6,407 bases of DNA, taken from NCBI GenBank assembly GCA_019423835.1, contig JAHZAR010000045.1, forward strand, positions 1,271 through 7,677, in the 5' to 3' direction. The DNA comes from Clostridiales bacterium. GTDB lineage: Bacteria > Bacillota > Clostridia > Lachnospirales > Lachnospiraceae. Of this stretch, positions 1 to 5,935 are shown in pieces. The notes beneath the pieces are model-generated. The model worked only from the letters and a program-made list of their open reading frames with translations. It was not told the DNA's origin and did not search any database. Both the position numbers and the translations under genes were made by a program. Position 1 is the first letter of the stretch; every line of letters begins with the position of its first letter.

Positions 1-529
1 TAAGGAGCAGACCGCAAAGCTGAGGGAAGGGGAAGAATGTCTGGCAGCTCTCTATATTGACAAGAGCAGCCGTCTGGCAGCTACCATGAAGGTGTATCCC
101 TATCTCAAGACGGCAGACGGGTATAAAAAAGAAGACAAGGTAAAAGGCCATGTCTATGAAAATAATGAGAGATTCGGTGTTTTTGTGGCTGTGGACGATC
201 AGTATTACGGAATGATTCCAGCACGGGAGGTATTCAGAAACTTCCATATCGGTGAGCTGGTGGAAGCCCGTGTCACCAAGGTTCGGCCTGACGGAAAGCT
301 GGATCTGAGCTGCCGTGAGAAGGCATATCTGCAGATGGATGAGGATGCAGCCATGATCTTAAAGGCGCTGGATGAGTTTGACGGTGTACTTCCGTTTAAT
401 GATAAGGCTTCACCGGAGGTGATAAAACGGGAGTTCAATCTGAGCAAAAATGCGTTTAAAAGAGCTGTGGGCCATCTGCTGAAAGAGGGGAAGATTGAGA
501 TTACAGAAACCTCTATTATCAGGAAGTAA
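1..529 (+). CDS. cvfB: CvfB-family S1-domain RNA-binding protein, 3' part only (5' end outside window)
   Basis: The reading frame is open from base 2, giving 175 visible C-terminal residues. The ATG at base 86 is internal, because the upstream codons (ALYIDKSSRLAAT) are typical CvfB sequence. Two parts are visible. One is an S1-type RNA-binding fold, from about KVKGHVYE through FGVFVAVDDQYYGMIP to VRPDGKLDLSCR. The other is a C-terminal winged-helix segment with FNLSKNAFKRAVGHLLKEGK. Family proteins usually have about 280-300 residues with several S1 units and this winged helix, so roughly the last 60% is present. In Staphylococcus and Bacillus, CvfB (YitL) binds RNA in the cytoplasm and affects virulence or global gene expression; its exact target here is unknown. 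The stop is TAA at 527-529. No clear terminator separates it from ridA, so partial read-through into ridA is possible. Family assignment is confident; the symbol is by resemblance. Confidence 0.88.
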   Translation, partial: KEQTAKLREGEECLAALYIDKSSRLAATMKVYPYLKTADGYKKEDKVKGHVYENNERFGVFVAVDDQYYGMIPAREVFRNFHIGELVEARVTKVRPDGKLDLSCREKAYLQMDEDAAMILKALDEFDGVLPFNDKASPEVIKREFNLSKNAFKRAVGHLLKEGKIEITETSIIRK

Positions 530-623
530 GAACCAAGATAAAAAATCTGTATAAAACAGAGAACCTGTCAGATACAGATAATCAAAAAATTCATATACTC
601 AAATTAAAAGGAGGAACCTGAAC

Positions 624-998
624 ATGAAACAAGTAATAAGCACATCCAATGCACCGGCGGCTATCGGCCCGTATTCACAGGCCATTGAGGTAAACGGAAT
701 GGTCTACACTTCCGGCCAGATCCCGGTAAATCCTGCCACCGGCGAGATTGCAGACAGCATTGAGGGACAGGCAAGACAGGTTATGGAGAATGTGAAAAAC
801 CTTCTGGAGGCTGCGGGAACCAATATGGGAAATGTGGTAAAAACCACAGTTTTCATCAAGGATATGAATGATTTTGGAAAAATCAACGAGATTTATGCCG
901 AATATTTCGAGGGAGCCTGCCCGGCCAGATCCTGTGTGGAGGTGGCCAGACTTCCGAAGGATGTTCTGATGGAGATGGAGGCTGTAGCTGTAAAATAG
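624..998 (+). CDS. ridA: RidA family 2-iminobutanoate/2-iminopropanoate deaminase
   Basis: This is a 124-residue protein of normal length for the RidA/YjgF/UK114 family. These cytoplasmic trimers hydrolyse reactive enamine/imine intermediates made by PLP enzymes such as threonine dehydratase, protecting other PLP enzymes. The sequence shows the family signatures NAPAAIGPYSQA near residue 9, TSGQIPVNP near 29, KTTVFIKDMNDF near 73 and PARSCVEVARLPKDV near 100. The residues matching the E. coli RidA active site are all present: Tyr17, Arg102 (Arg105 in E. coli) and Glu117 (Glu120 in E. coli). An intact enzyme of the Arg-type RidA subgroup is therefore expected. The start ATG is preceded by a strong site, AAAAGGAGG at 606-614, nine bases upstream. 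The 94-bp gap after cvfB has no obvious terminator. A TATACT hexamer at 594-599 lies too close to the RBS to be a convincing promoter. A strong terminator follows. Confidence 0.95.
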   Translation: MKQVISTSNAPAAIGPYSQAIEVNGMVYTSGQIPVNPATGEIADSIEGQARQVMENVKNLLEAAGTNMGNVVKTTVFIKDMNDFGKINEIYAEYFEGACPARSCVEVARLPKDVLMEMEAVAVK

Positions 999-1040
999 GA
1001 GCTCAGATGACTTCAGGGCAGAAAGGGATATAATACAGGG

Positions 1041-1074
1041 AAAGGTGCGGAATTCAGGTTCTGCACCTTTTTTT
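1041..1074 (+). terminator. Rho-independent terminator after ridA
   Basis: The left arm AAAGGTGCGGAA (1041-1052), a 6-nt loop (1053-1058) and the right arm TTCTGCACCTTT (1059-1070) form a 12-bp stem with one G-T wobble. A run of seven T (1068-1074) follows. This is a textbook intrinsic terminator 43 bp after the ridA stop. Confidence 0.92.
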
Positions 1075-1120
1075 GCGGGGAAATGGTGCGAAGTTAAAAA
1101 ATCAAATACCCATAGGCTTA

Positions 1121-1155
1121 AAGGGCGCTGATACACAAAATATCAGCGCCCTTTT
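1121..1155. terminator. Second hairpin terminator, probably bidirectional, between convergent genes
   Basis: A perfect 13-bp stem runs from AAGGGCGCTGATA (1121-1133) to TATCAGCGCCCTT (1141-1153) around a 7-nt loop. The plus strand ends in TTTT (1152-1155). The minus strand ends in a short TTT followed by AAG, so the U tract is weak in that direction. The hairpin lies 35 bp beyond the stop of the minus-strand LysR gene. It is the best candidate terminator for that gene and a backup for ridA. Confidence 0.75.
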
Positions 1156-1184
1156 GCAGTCTGCCGTTCCTTTTATCAGACTGC
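1156..1184. repeat. Inverted repeat next to the lysR stop codon
   Basis: The arms GCAGTCTG (1156-1163) and CAGACTGC (1177-1184) are perfect 8-bp complements around a 13-nt spacer. They lie directly between the hairpin at 1121-1155 and the LysR stop. No T run follows on either strand, so it is not a classical terminator. It may stabilise the 3' end of the lysR mRNA, or it may be chance. Confidence 0.4.
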
Positions 1185-1189
1185 CCGGG

Positions 1190-2080
1190 TTACGGTGAAG
1201 CAAAATTGGTGAATGCTTCCATGACCAGTTTTACAAAAGCTTTTCGCTGCGGGTGGCCAGTTAAGGTCTTGTAATATACTCCATAGGATATAGGGTCAAT
1301 ATCGACGATGGGCAGGTAAGTAAGCGTCTGGTTATGGCTATGAAAGAAATCTGGCAGTATGGCAAGACCATATCCGGCTGTGGCTAAAGTCACCGCACCT
1401 TCAACAGAGTCGCAGAAATAAATGTTAGGTATGGAATGTTCCTCCGTGATAAGGTTTAAGAATTTTCTGTATTCATCAGGGCATTTCTGAGGATCCAACA
1501 CAATAACTGGTTCCTGCTTCAAGTCCCAGAGGTGCAGTTCTCCCCTCTGGGATAAAGAATGACTATTTCCCATAATACCTACCACACGGACTTTTATCAA
1601 TTCCTGGTAATGGATTGCCTTTTTTAATCCATGCCCCCGGAAAGCAAGGATCACATCCATCGTTTCTTCTGACAAATGCTGATATAAATGCTGAAAGGGC
1701 ACAATCCGAAAAATCGGGTAAAAATTTGGAAACTGGCTTTTCATATACTGCAATGTCTGCGCTAAACGAGGAATGTCATTGTCGGCATGGCAGCCGATTA
1801 TAAAAGACTCTCTGGTATCCGCTATGGCGTACTCAGCTCGTTTTTTTGCCCGATCAGAAATTTCAAGTATTGCTTTTGCATCCCCAAGGAATAAGATGCC
1901 TTCCTGGGTAAGTTCTACGGTTCTGGTAGTTCTCCGAAAAAGCCGGACTTTCAACTCTGCTTCCAGAGAGTGGATCTGCTGTGTAACTGCGGGCTGGGTC
2001 ACATGAAGCTGCTCGGCAGCCCGGGCGAAATTCAGTGTCTGCGCTACAGCCAGGAAGCAGTCAAGCTGCATCGTATTCAT
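1190..2080 (-). CDS. LysR-family transcriptional regulator
   Basis: The 296-residue length is normal for the LysR family. The N-terminal winged helix-turn-helix spans about residues 2-60. It contains FLAVAQTLNFARAAEQLHVT, QPAVTQQIHSLEAELKVRLF and the wing RTTRTVELTQEG. The linker helix is about 61-88. The effector-binding domain runs from about 92 to the end and includes ATAGYGLAILPDF and ISYGVYYKT near the C-terminus. The start ATG at 2080-2078 has AGGAG (minus strand, 2094-2090) nine bases upstream, and this favours it over the ATG three codons later. LysR proteins bind DNA as tetramers, answer a small effector and commonly control a divergent gene. Here the divergent unit is the MATE pump/kinase operon, so control of that unit and of its own gene is inferred. 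The effector cannot be read from the sequence. No frameshift or missing motif is seen. Confidence 0.95.
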   Translation of the reverse strand: MNTMQLDCFLAVAQTLNFARAAEQLHVTQPAVTQQIHSLEAELKVRLFRRTTRTVELTQEGILFLGDAKAILEISDRAKKRAEYAIADTRESFIIGCHADNDIPRLAQTLQYMKSQFPNFYPIFRIVPFQHLYQHLSEETMDVILAFRGHGLKKAIHYQELIKVRVVGIMGNSHSLSQRGELHLWDLKQEPVIVLDPQKCPDEYRKFLNLITEEHSIPNIYFCDSVEGAVTLATAGYGLAILPDFFHSHNQTLTYLPIVDIDPISYGVYYKTLTGHPQRKAFVKLVMEAFTNFASP

Positions 2081-2111
2081 TATGTCTTTCTCCTGATGAT
2101 TAATAAGAAAT

Positions 2112-2128
2112 TGTTATTTATAATAACA
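2112..2128. promoter_or_regulatory. Candidate LysR operator (perfect dyad, T-N11-A geometry)
   Basis: TGTTATT (2112-2118) and AATAACA (2122-2128) are exact reverse complements around a 3-bp centre. T2114 and A2126 sit symmetrically 11 bases apart, which is the classical LysR-box form. The dyad covers the predicted -10 of lysR, so binding there would block lysR, the usual autoregulation. It lies just upstream of the divergent plus-strand promoter, where LysR activators normally bind. Confidence 0.6.
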
Positions 2129-2148
2129 TAGTCTAAATTCACATTCAA
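2120..2148 (-). promoter_or_regulatory. Predicted promoter of lysR
   Basis: Read on the minus strand, -35 TTGAAT (2148-2143) and -10 TATTAT (2125-2120) are separated by 17 bp. The -10 lies inside the palindrome at 2112-2128. This gives a short leader before the ATG at 2080. Confidence 0.6.
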
Positions 2149-2165
2149 GAGAAAATCCCTATAAT
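2138..2165 (+). promoter_or_regulatory. Predicted promoter of the plus-strand efflux operon
   Basis: TTCACA (2138-2143) and a perfect TATAAT (2160-2165) are separated by 16 bp. The -35 shares base 2143 with the -35 of the opposite lysR promoter, so the two promoters interleave. Transcription would begin near 2172 and would have to cross the ABC remnant before reaching the MATE gene. Confidence 0.6.
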
Positions 2166-2229
2166 ACTTTTGTGTAGGATCAAATCATTTTCTATTGAAT
2201 ATTTATTTCCAGGAAGGAGGGAAAATCAA

Positions 2230-2528
2230 ATGTCGCAAGATTCTGTTCTCCTACTTTTGTGCCAGATCAATAGCTCGCTACCGGCAGATAACAGGATGCT
2301 GATTCTGGCATTGGCCTGCCTGATTGCCGGTACCATTGAAGGCTGTACATCCACGAAAAGGGCCGCAGGGTTTTTGTCATCGCCTATCGGCCTTCCGCCG
2401 TCCGCAATGCCAGAGCCACCATGGTGCCGGGGCGTGGACGAATTATCGAGCGCGGCAGCCATGAGCAGCTGATTGCAGAAAGAGGCCGGTAATATCAGCT
2501 CTATACCGGAGCATTCAAGCTGGAATAA
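2230..2528 (+). pseudogene. Decayed C-terminal fragment of an ABC transporter ATP-binding protein
   Basis: From 2343 one frame reads LYIHEKGRRVFVIAYRPSAV and then GRGRIIERGSHEQLIAERGR. A TAA stop at 2490-2492 follows, and the same frame continues YQLYTGAFKLE to a second TAA at 2526-2528. This matches the end of ABC exporter ATPases: the H-loop region, the D/E-rich end and a YYQLYTGAF-type tail. The H-loop His is Tyr here, and the internal TAA replaces what is normally Tyr. Upstream, another frame begins at an ATG (2230) with a good RBS, AAGGAGGG at 2214-2221. It reads MSQDS and later ADNRMLIL, resembling eroded LSQGQ-signature and Walker B segments, but without the DE pair. The intact-looking 80-codon frame from 2230 to 2472 switches frame relative to the tail and is not a working ATPase. 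Hand counts of two sequence lines (2341-2460) give about 60-68% GC, well above the neighbouring pump gene. The C-terminal match is firm; the upstream alignment is tentative. Confidence 0.72.
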
Positions 2529-2558
2529 TTGTAAGAGCACGGAAAGGAATCACATATT

Positions 2559-3935
2559 ATGAAAGAGAAAGGTTTAAATTTAGAACAGGCGCTTGCCAGC
2601 GGACCAGTCAGTAAAACGATTTTATTTTATGCCGTCCCATCTGTAGTCTCACTTGTTGTGAACGGTTTATATAATATCGTTGATCAGATTTTTATCGGAT
2701 GGGGTGTTGGATATATTGGAAACAGTGCTACAAATGTTATTTTCCCCTTAACAGTATTCGCCGCGGCCCTTGGCGTCTTATTTGGAGATGGAGCCGCAAC
2801 CTATCTAAGCCTTAAACTGGGCAGAAACGAAAAAGAAGATGCGAAAAAGGGAGTAACGAACGGAATTTTGCTGTCCGTCATATGTGGAATTCTCCTGCTG
2901 ATTATATCAGCAGTATTTCTGGAGCCAATAGAAATTCTGTTCGGTGCTACAGAGACTGTACTGCCTTACGGAATGAACTATGGAAGAATTATCGTGATTG
3001 GATTTCCCTTTGTCGTGATCTCCACTACATTATGTTCCATCATACGTGCAGACGGAAGTCCGAAGGTAGCAATGGCATCTCTGCTTGCAGGTGCAATCTG
3101 GAATACAATTATGGACCCGATTGCAATTTTCGTATTAGACTGGGGAATGGAAGGAGCAGCTGTTGCTACCGTATCCGGACAGATTTTATCATTTCTTGTG
3201 ACTATAGCATATTTGGGGAGATTTAAACTGCTTACCATAACAAAGGCAGATTACAAATTAAAATTGAAATATATAAGGAGTATTACACCGTTGGGAATTT
3301 CCGGTTTTATCAATCAGATGGCAATTGTGGTCATGACGGCAGTGCTCAATAATATTCTTGTCGTATATGGAGAAAACTCGGCATATGGTTCAGAAATTCC
3401 CTTAGCTGTGATAGGAATTGTTTTAAAGGTAAATCAGATTCTTCTGTTCATTATCGTGGGAATTGCATCAGGTGCACAGCCTTTAATCAGCTACAATTAT
3501 GGAGCGGGTAATTATCAGAGAGTGCGGCAGGGGTTCAGGTTCTGTATTACGTGGGCAACGGCTGTCTCTGTGGCCGGTTTTTTAGTTTTTCAGTTAAAAC
3601 CCATGTGGATCGTGAATCTATTCGGCGCAGAGAGTGATCTTTATAATGAGTTTGCAGTAAAGTGTTTCAGGATTTTTCTGCTGTTGTGCTTTTTAAACGG
3701 GTTTCAGACGGTGGCAAGCATTTTTGTGCAGCAGATTGAAAAGCCTGTAAAAGCACTGATTCTGTCTTTGTCGAGGCAAATTGTTTTTCTGATTCCGTTA
3801 GCCGTGCTGTTCCCAATAGTTTTGGGAGTAGATGGAGTGCTTTGGGCCGGTCCGGCGGCAGATGCGCTGGCATTTATATTAGCGGCAATCATTATTATCT
3901 ATGAGATGAAATTGCTGAAGACAAAGGAGGTGTAA
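2559..3935 (+). CDS. MATE family multidrug/Na+ efflux transporter (MepA-like)
   Basis: This is a 458-residue, strongly hydrophobic protein of normal MATE length, consistent with 12 membrane spans in two six-helix halves. MATE proteins export cationic drugs or metabolites across the cytoplasmic membrane in exchange for Na+ or H+. Family marks include ASGPVSKTILFYAVPSVVS near residue 13, VDQIFIGW (41-48) and GDGAATYLSLKLGRNE (77-91), the last typical of the MepA/DinF-like branch. The second half has QPLISYNYGAG (307-317). The start ATG has AAGGA at 2544-2548, ten bases upstream. The stop TAA is three bases before the kinase gene, whose RBS lies inside this gene's last codons, so the two are probably cotranscribed. 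Control by the divergent LysR is inferred. Several sequence lines are AT-rich (about 28-33% GC by hand count), unlike the GC-rich remnant just upstream. The substrate cannot be predicted. Confidence 0.96.
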   Translation: MKEKGLNLEQALASGPVSKTILFYAVPSVVSLVVNGLYNIVDQIFIGWGVGYIGNSATNVIFPLTVFAAALGVLFGDGAATYLSLKLGRNEKEDAKKGVTNGILLSVICGILLLIISAVFLEPIEILFGATETVLPYGMNYGRIIVIGFPFVVISTTLCSIIRADGSPKVAMASLLAGAIWNTIMDPIAIFVLDWGMEGAAVATVSGQILSFLVTIAYLGRFKLLTITKADYKLKLKYIRSITPLGISGFINQMAIVVMTAVLNNILVVYGENSAYGSEIPLAVIGIVLKVNQILLFIIVGIASGAQPLISYNYGAGNYQRVRQGFRFCITWATAVSVAGFLVFQLKPMWIVNLFGAESDLYNEFAVKCFRIFLLLCFLNGFQTVASIFVQQIEKPVKALILSLSRQIVFLIPLAVLFPIVLGVDGVLWAGPAADALAFILAAIIIIYEMKLLKTKEV

Positions 3936-3938
3936 GCT

Positions 3939-4541
3939 GTGAAAAAGATTATCACAATAGGAAGAGAATTCGGGAGCGGCGGTCATGAGATTGCAGAACG
4001 GCTCTCAAAGCAGTTGAATTATGCTTTATATGACAGGGAGATTATCGATGAGGCTGCAAAAAAAAGCGGGATCCATGCAAAAGAGATTCAGCGGTATGAT
4101 GAAAAGGCAATGAACAGCCTGCTATATTCTCTGGTATTAGGAAATTACTGCAGAGGCTCGGAGAACCGTTCGATAGAATATCCCGTAGCTATGAGGATTG
4201 AACAGGCATATTTTTCAACAATAATAAGTCTGGCAGAAAAAGAACCGTGCATCATTGTAGGCAGAGGTGCCGATTATATATTAAGAGAAAATGAAAACAG
4301 AATTTCCTTTTTTATAACGGCCGATGAAAAGATAAAAATTGCGAGAATCCGGGATAAATATGGTGTTAAAGAAGCTGAGGCTGTAAAGATGATCGAAAAG
4401 AATGACAGAAACCGAAGTGCCTATTATAAAAATATAACTGGAAAGACGTGGGGGATGGCTGAAAGTTATGATTTCTGCATCTGCAGCTCATATTACGGCA
4501 TAGATTCAACAGTGGAGATTATCAGTAAGCTTATACAATAG
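3939..4541 (+). CDS. Cytidylate kinase-like family protein (AAA_26 type P-loop)
   Basis: This 200-residue cytoplasmic protein begins with IITIGREFGSGGHEIAERL. That is the variant P-loop of the cytidylate-kinase-like (AAA_26/Cytidylate_kin2) family rather than of true CMP kinase. Further marks are YDREIIDEAA (31-40), CIIVGRGADYIL (104-115), ARIRDKYGV near 135 and NDRNRSAYYKNITGKTWG (155-172). The length is usual for the group. The start is a GTG, supported by AAAGGAGG at 3923-3930 eight bases upstream; the next ATG lies far inside the conserved region. The gene starts three bases after the MATE stop, implying coupling. Family members are presumed nucleotide or small-molecule kinases, but the substrate is unproven. 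Its place directly after an efflux pump suggests the same physiological task, which is inference. No clear terminator follows. Confidence 0.92.
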   Translation: MKKIITIGREFGSGGHEIAERLSKQLNYALYDREIIDEAAKKSGIHAKEIQRYDEKAMNSLLYSLVLGNYCRGSENRSIEYPVAMRIEQAYFSTIISLAEKEPCIIVGRGADYILRENENRISFFITADEKIKIARIRDKYGVKEAEAVKMIEKNDRNRSAYYKNITGKTWGMAESYDFCICSSYYGIDSTVEIISKLIQ

Positions 4542-4704
4542 TCAGGAAAAGGGCAGGATTAATCTTTGGAGCAGAGGGGAAGACAGGCCTGCATGGCAGC
4601 GAAACCAGCTGCAGACAATCTGACGCCAAAACGGATAAAAAAGAGAGACAGCTATCCATGGGGAATAACCGCCTCCTTTGAAGCAATAACCGACTCGATG
4701 CTTT

Positions 4705-4861
4705 TCAGCTGTGATTTCGCTCCTGAATTACAGACAAAAATTTTAAAACATCTTTTGCCGCATTTTTTGCGTACAATACCCCATAAGGTACACTGTAGTC
4801 CCAGTCTACTGGTATGGTCGCCATTCCGGGATGAACATCACACCAGCACTCCAGCGTTAAC
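4705..4861 (-). pseudogene. Probable C-terminal fragment of a second LysR-type regulator
   Basis: On the minus strand a frame ending at 4705 reads DVHPGMATIPVDWDYSVPYG followed by VLYAKNAAKDVLKFL. It resembles the last strand and helix of LysR effector-binding domains; the intact regulator in this window has PIVDIDPISYGVYYK at the same place. Just before it, in a frame shifted by one base, is VNAGVLV (4861-4841), which fits the usual AG-G-LLPD lead-in, then a TGA. No helix-turn-helix is present upstream, where unrelated plus-strand coding remnants begin. It is best read as a frameshifted, 5'-truncated fossil. The alternative is a chance open frame, but the VPYGVLYAK stretch makes this less likely. 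Confidence 0.5.
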
Positions 4862-4915
4862 ATTACATTTTGGGTCTGCGCACAGTGATTTCTCCAGAAA
4901 TGGTGCGGGCGATAA

Positions 4916-5326
4916 GATATGGATGTATATGAGCGTTTCAAGGCTGGGTACCAGTGAATATCTTGAATGATGCTCCCTATACATTGACCGCAAACCATGA
5001 CTTTGGAATTCTGCTGATGCCCTCCCACACGATTATGGGATAGTGGGAGATGAGAAGGTGAAGAGCGTGTATGCGGCTCATATCAATGATCCGGCGGCCC
5101 ATGTGACAGCGGAAAGCGTGAGAGCCGGTACCTTTGCAGCTTGGTATGCTGGGAAGCAGAAAAGAAAGGGGAGTCCGGAAGATATCATACAGCCCAAAAT
5201 ACACACACTCCCGAAAGAGCTGAAAACAGAAAAACTAAGAGATATTAAACAGAGCAGACATAACTCTCAGAAGCACGAAAGTGCAGGGGGATTATGGCTG
5301 CTTTGTATTATGATGATTCGTTAAAT
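4916..5326 (+). pseudogene. Unidentified frameshifted coding remnant
   Basis: Three protein-like segments follow each other on the plus strand. DMDVYERFKAGYQ (4916-4954) ends in TGA. NILNDAPYTLTANHDFGILL then runs on to PSHTIMG and ends in TAG at 5041. From 5043, VGDEKVKSVYAAHINDPAAH continues with VTAESVRAGTFAAWYAGKQ, then a Lys-rich stretch to the TAA at 5324. Each step moves the frame the same way, consistent with loss of one base at each junction. The amino-acid composition looks like real protein, but I do not recognise the family. No RBS precedes any segment. The last segment could in principle start at the GTG at 5043, but it lacks a ribosome site. The Lys-rich end (after about 5160) may be non-native read-through. 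Confidence 0.4.
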
Positions 5327-5433
5327 GTTTAGCTGATTAAAGTGAAGTTCAGACATCCTGCTATAATTCTAAATCCACTGTTATTTGTGGAGAAATTTGA
5401 CCGGCCGGTGCAGCGATATCAGCGCCGAATAAC

Positions 5434-5589
5434 CTAGCGGACTTTTTTCCCTTCAGCCAGCCAGTTTTCCAGTTCTCTGTGGCTGAGCGCGAGAACCATC
5501 TGGAGATCCTGCTGTTTTTTCAGTAAGAGGGCCATACCGGCAATAATACCGCACAGGCAAAAAATAATAGCAATTCTTATGTCTTTCAT
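5434..5589 (-). CDS. Small single-span membrane protein, 51 residues, unknown function
   Basis: The minus-strand frame starts MKDIRIAIIFCLCGIIAGMA. A hydrophobic span covers about residues 5-23, flanked by KKQQDLQ. The polar, probably helical tail includes ALSHRELENWLAEGKKVR. The gene is supported by GGAGG (minus strand, 5604-5600) ten bases before the ATG and by a near-consensus promoter upstream. A different minus-strand frame is also open over this stretch, but it lacks these signals. I do not recognise the family. The form (short, one N-terminal span, basic residue after the span, amphipathic tail) fits small regulatory membrane peptides or the membrane anchor of a larger complex. That is description, not assignment. 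It stands alone, with no co-directional neighbour. No clear terminator was seen beyond the stop TAG; a GC-rich palindrome (ACCGGCCGGT, 5400-5409) lies about 25 bp downstream without a T run. Confidence 0.65.
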   Translation of the reverse strand: MKDIRIAIIFCLCGIIAGMALLLKKQQDLQMVLALSHRELENWLAEGKKVR

Positions 5590-5614
5590 ATTGGTTATAC
5601 CTCCGTTTCAAATA

Positions 5615-5643
5615 ATTATAATCAATTAATGGATAATATTCAA
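5615..5643 (-). promoter_or_regulatory. Promoter of the small membrane protein gene
   Basis: On the minus strand, -35 TTGAAT (5643-5638) and a perfect -10 TATAAT (5620-5615) are spaced by exactly 17 bp. Transcription would begin near 5608, leaving a leader of about 20 bases that contains the GGAGG site. This is the best supported promoter in the window. Confidence 0.75.
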
Positions 5644-5935
5644 CCGGTAAATCACAGGATAGTCTTTGCATTTTTTTGATTTTCACTCATCAATTAAAAT
5701 CAGGAAAAACAGCTCCGAATTTGGTCTAAAAATAAACAGACACGGCGGAGTCAGAATGGAAAACAGCAGTAAAGAATCTGCATCAGACGATACAGAGCTT
5801 TCTGCTGCTTTCTGTACAGGGAAATTCAGGCAAATTTTTGAGAATGGCAGGCGGACGGATACGGACTGCAGTTTGAGTATCGCAGGTGAGAAATAGACTT
5901 GTCTGCTGCCGCCTTCGCTTCTGATTGAAAACAGA
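5644..5935. other. Intergenic stretch without a convincing gene
   Basis: This region is upstream of both the minus-strand small gene and the plus-strand bioY promoter. It holds a perfect 7-bp inverted repeat, TGATTTT (5677-5683) with AAAATCA (5696-5702), around a 12-nt spacer. A 46-codon plus frame starts at ATG 5756 (MENSSKESASDDTELS) and ends at 5896, behind a weak GGCGGAG. It is very Ser/Asp/Glu-rich, unrecognised and has no clear promoter, so I do not call it a gene. Long minus-strand frames here are Phe/Leu/Ser-rich products of A-rich plus-strand sequence. Confidence 0.5.

Noticed and set aside
675..1136. Long minus-strand open frame opposite ridA
   Set aside because: It is antisense to a clear ridA, crosses the terminator hairpin, lacks a ribosome site and has no family features.
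4548..4678. Short minus-strand frame beginning MDSCLSFLSVLA behind an AAAGGAGG
   Set aside because: The spacing to the ATG is about 12 bases, no promoter or motif was found, and it runs head-on toward the kinase gene end. Probably chance.
4566..4970. 134-codon plus-strand frame after the kinase gene
   Set aside because: It starts at TTG without an RBS, and its second half is the complement of the LysR-like fragment. Bases 4542-4704 themselves hold nothing I can identify.
5340..5367. Possible plus-strand promoter around TATAAT 5362-5367
   Set aside because: No acceptable -35 lies at 16-18 bp, and there is no plus-strand gene downstream to express.
5400..5426. GC-rich palindrome ACCGGCCGGT and adjacent GGTGC/GCGCC stem as a terminator of the small membrane gene
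   Set aside because: No T run follows on the minus strand, and the stem pairs better as plus-strand RNA, so it was not called.
5453..5686. 77-codon minus-strand frame over the small membrane gene
   Set aside because: Its start lies upstream of the predicted promoter's -35, it has no RBS, and its product has no coherent features. The overlapping 51-residue frame has the promoter, RBS and a clean membrane span.
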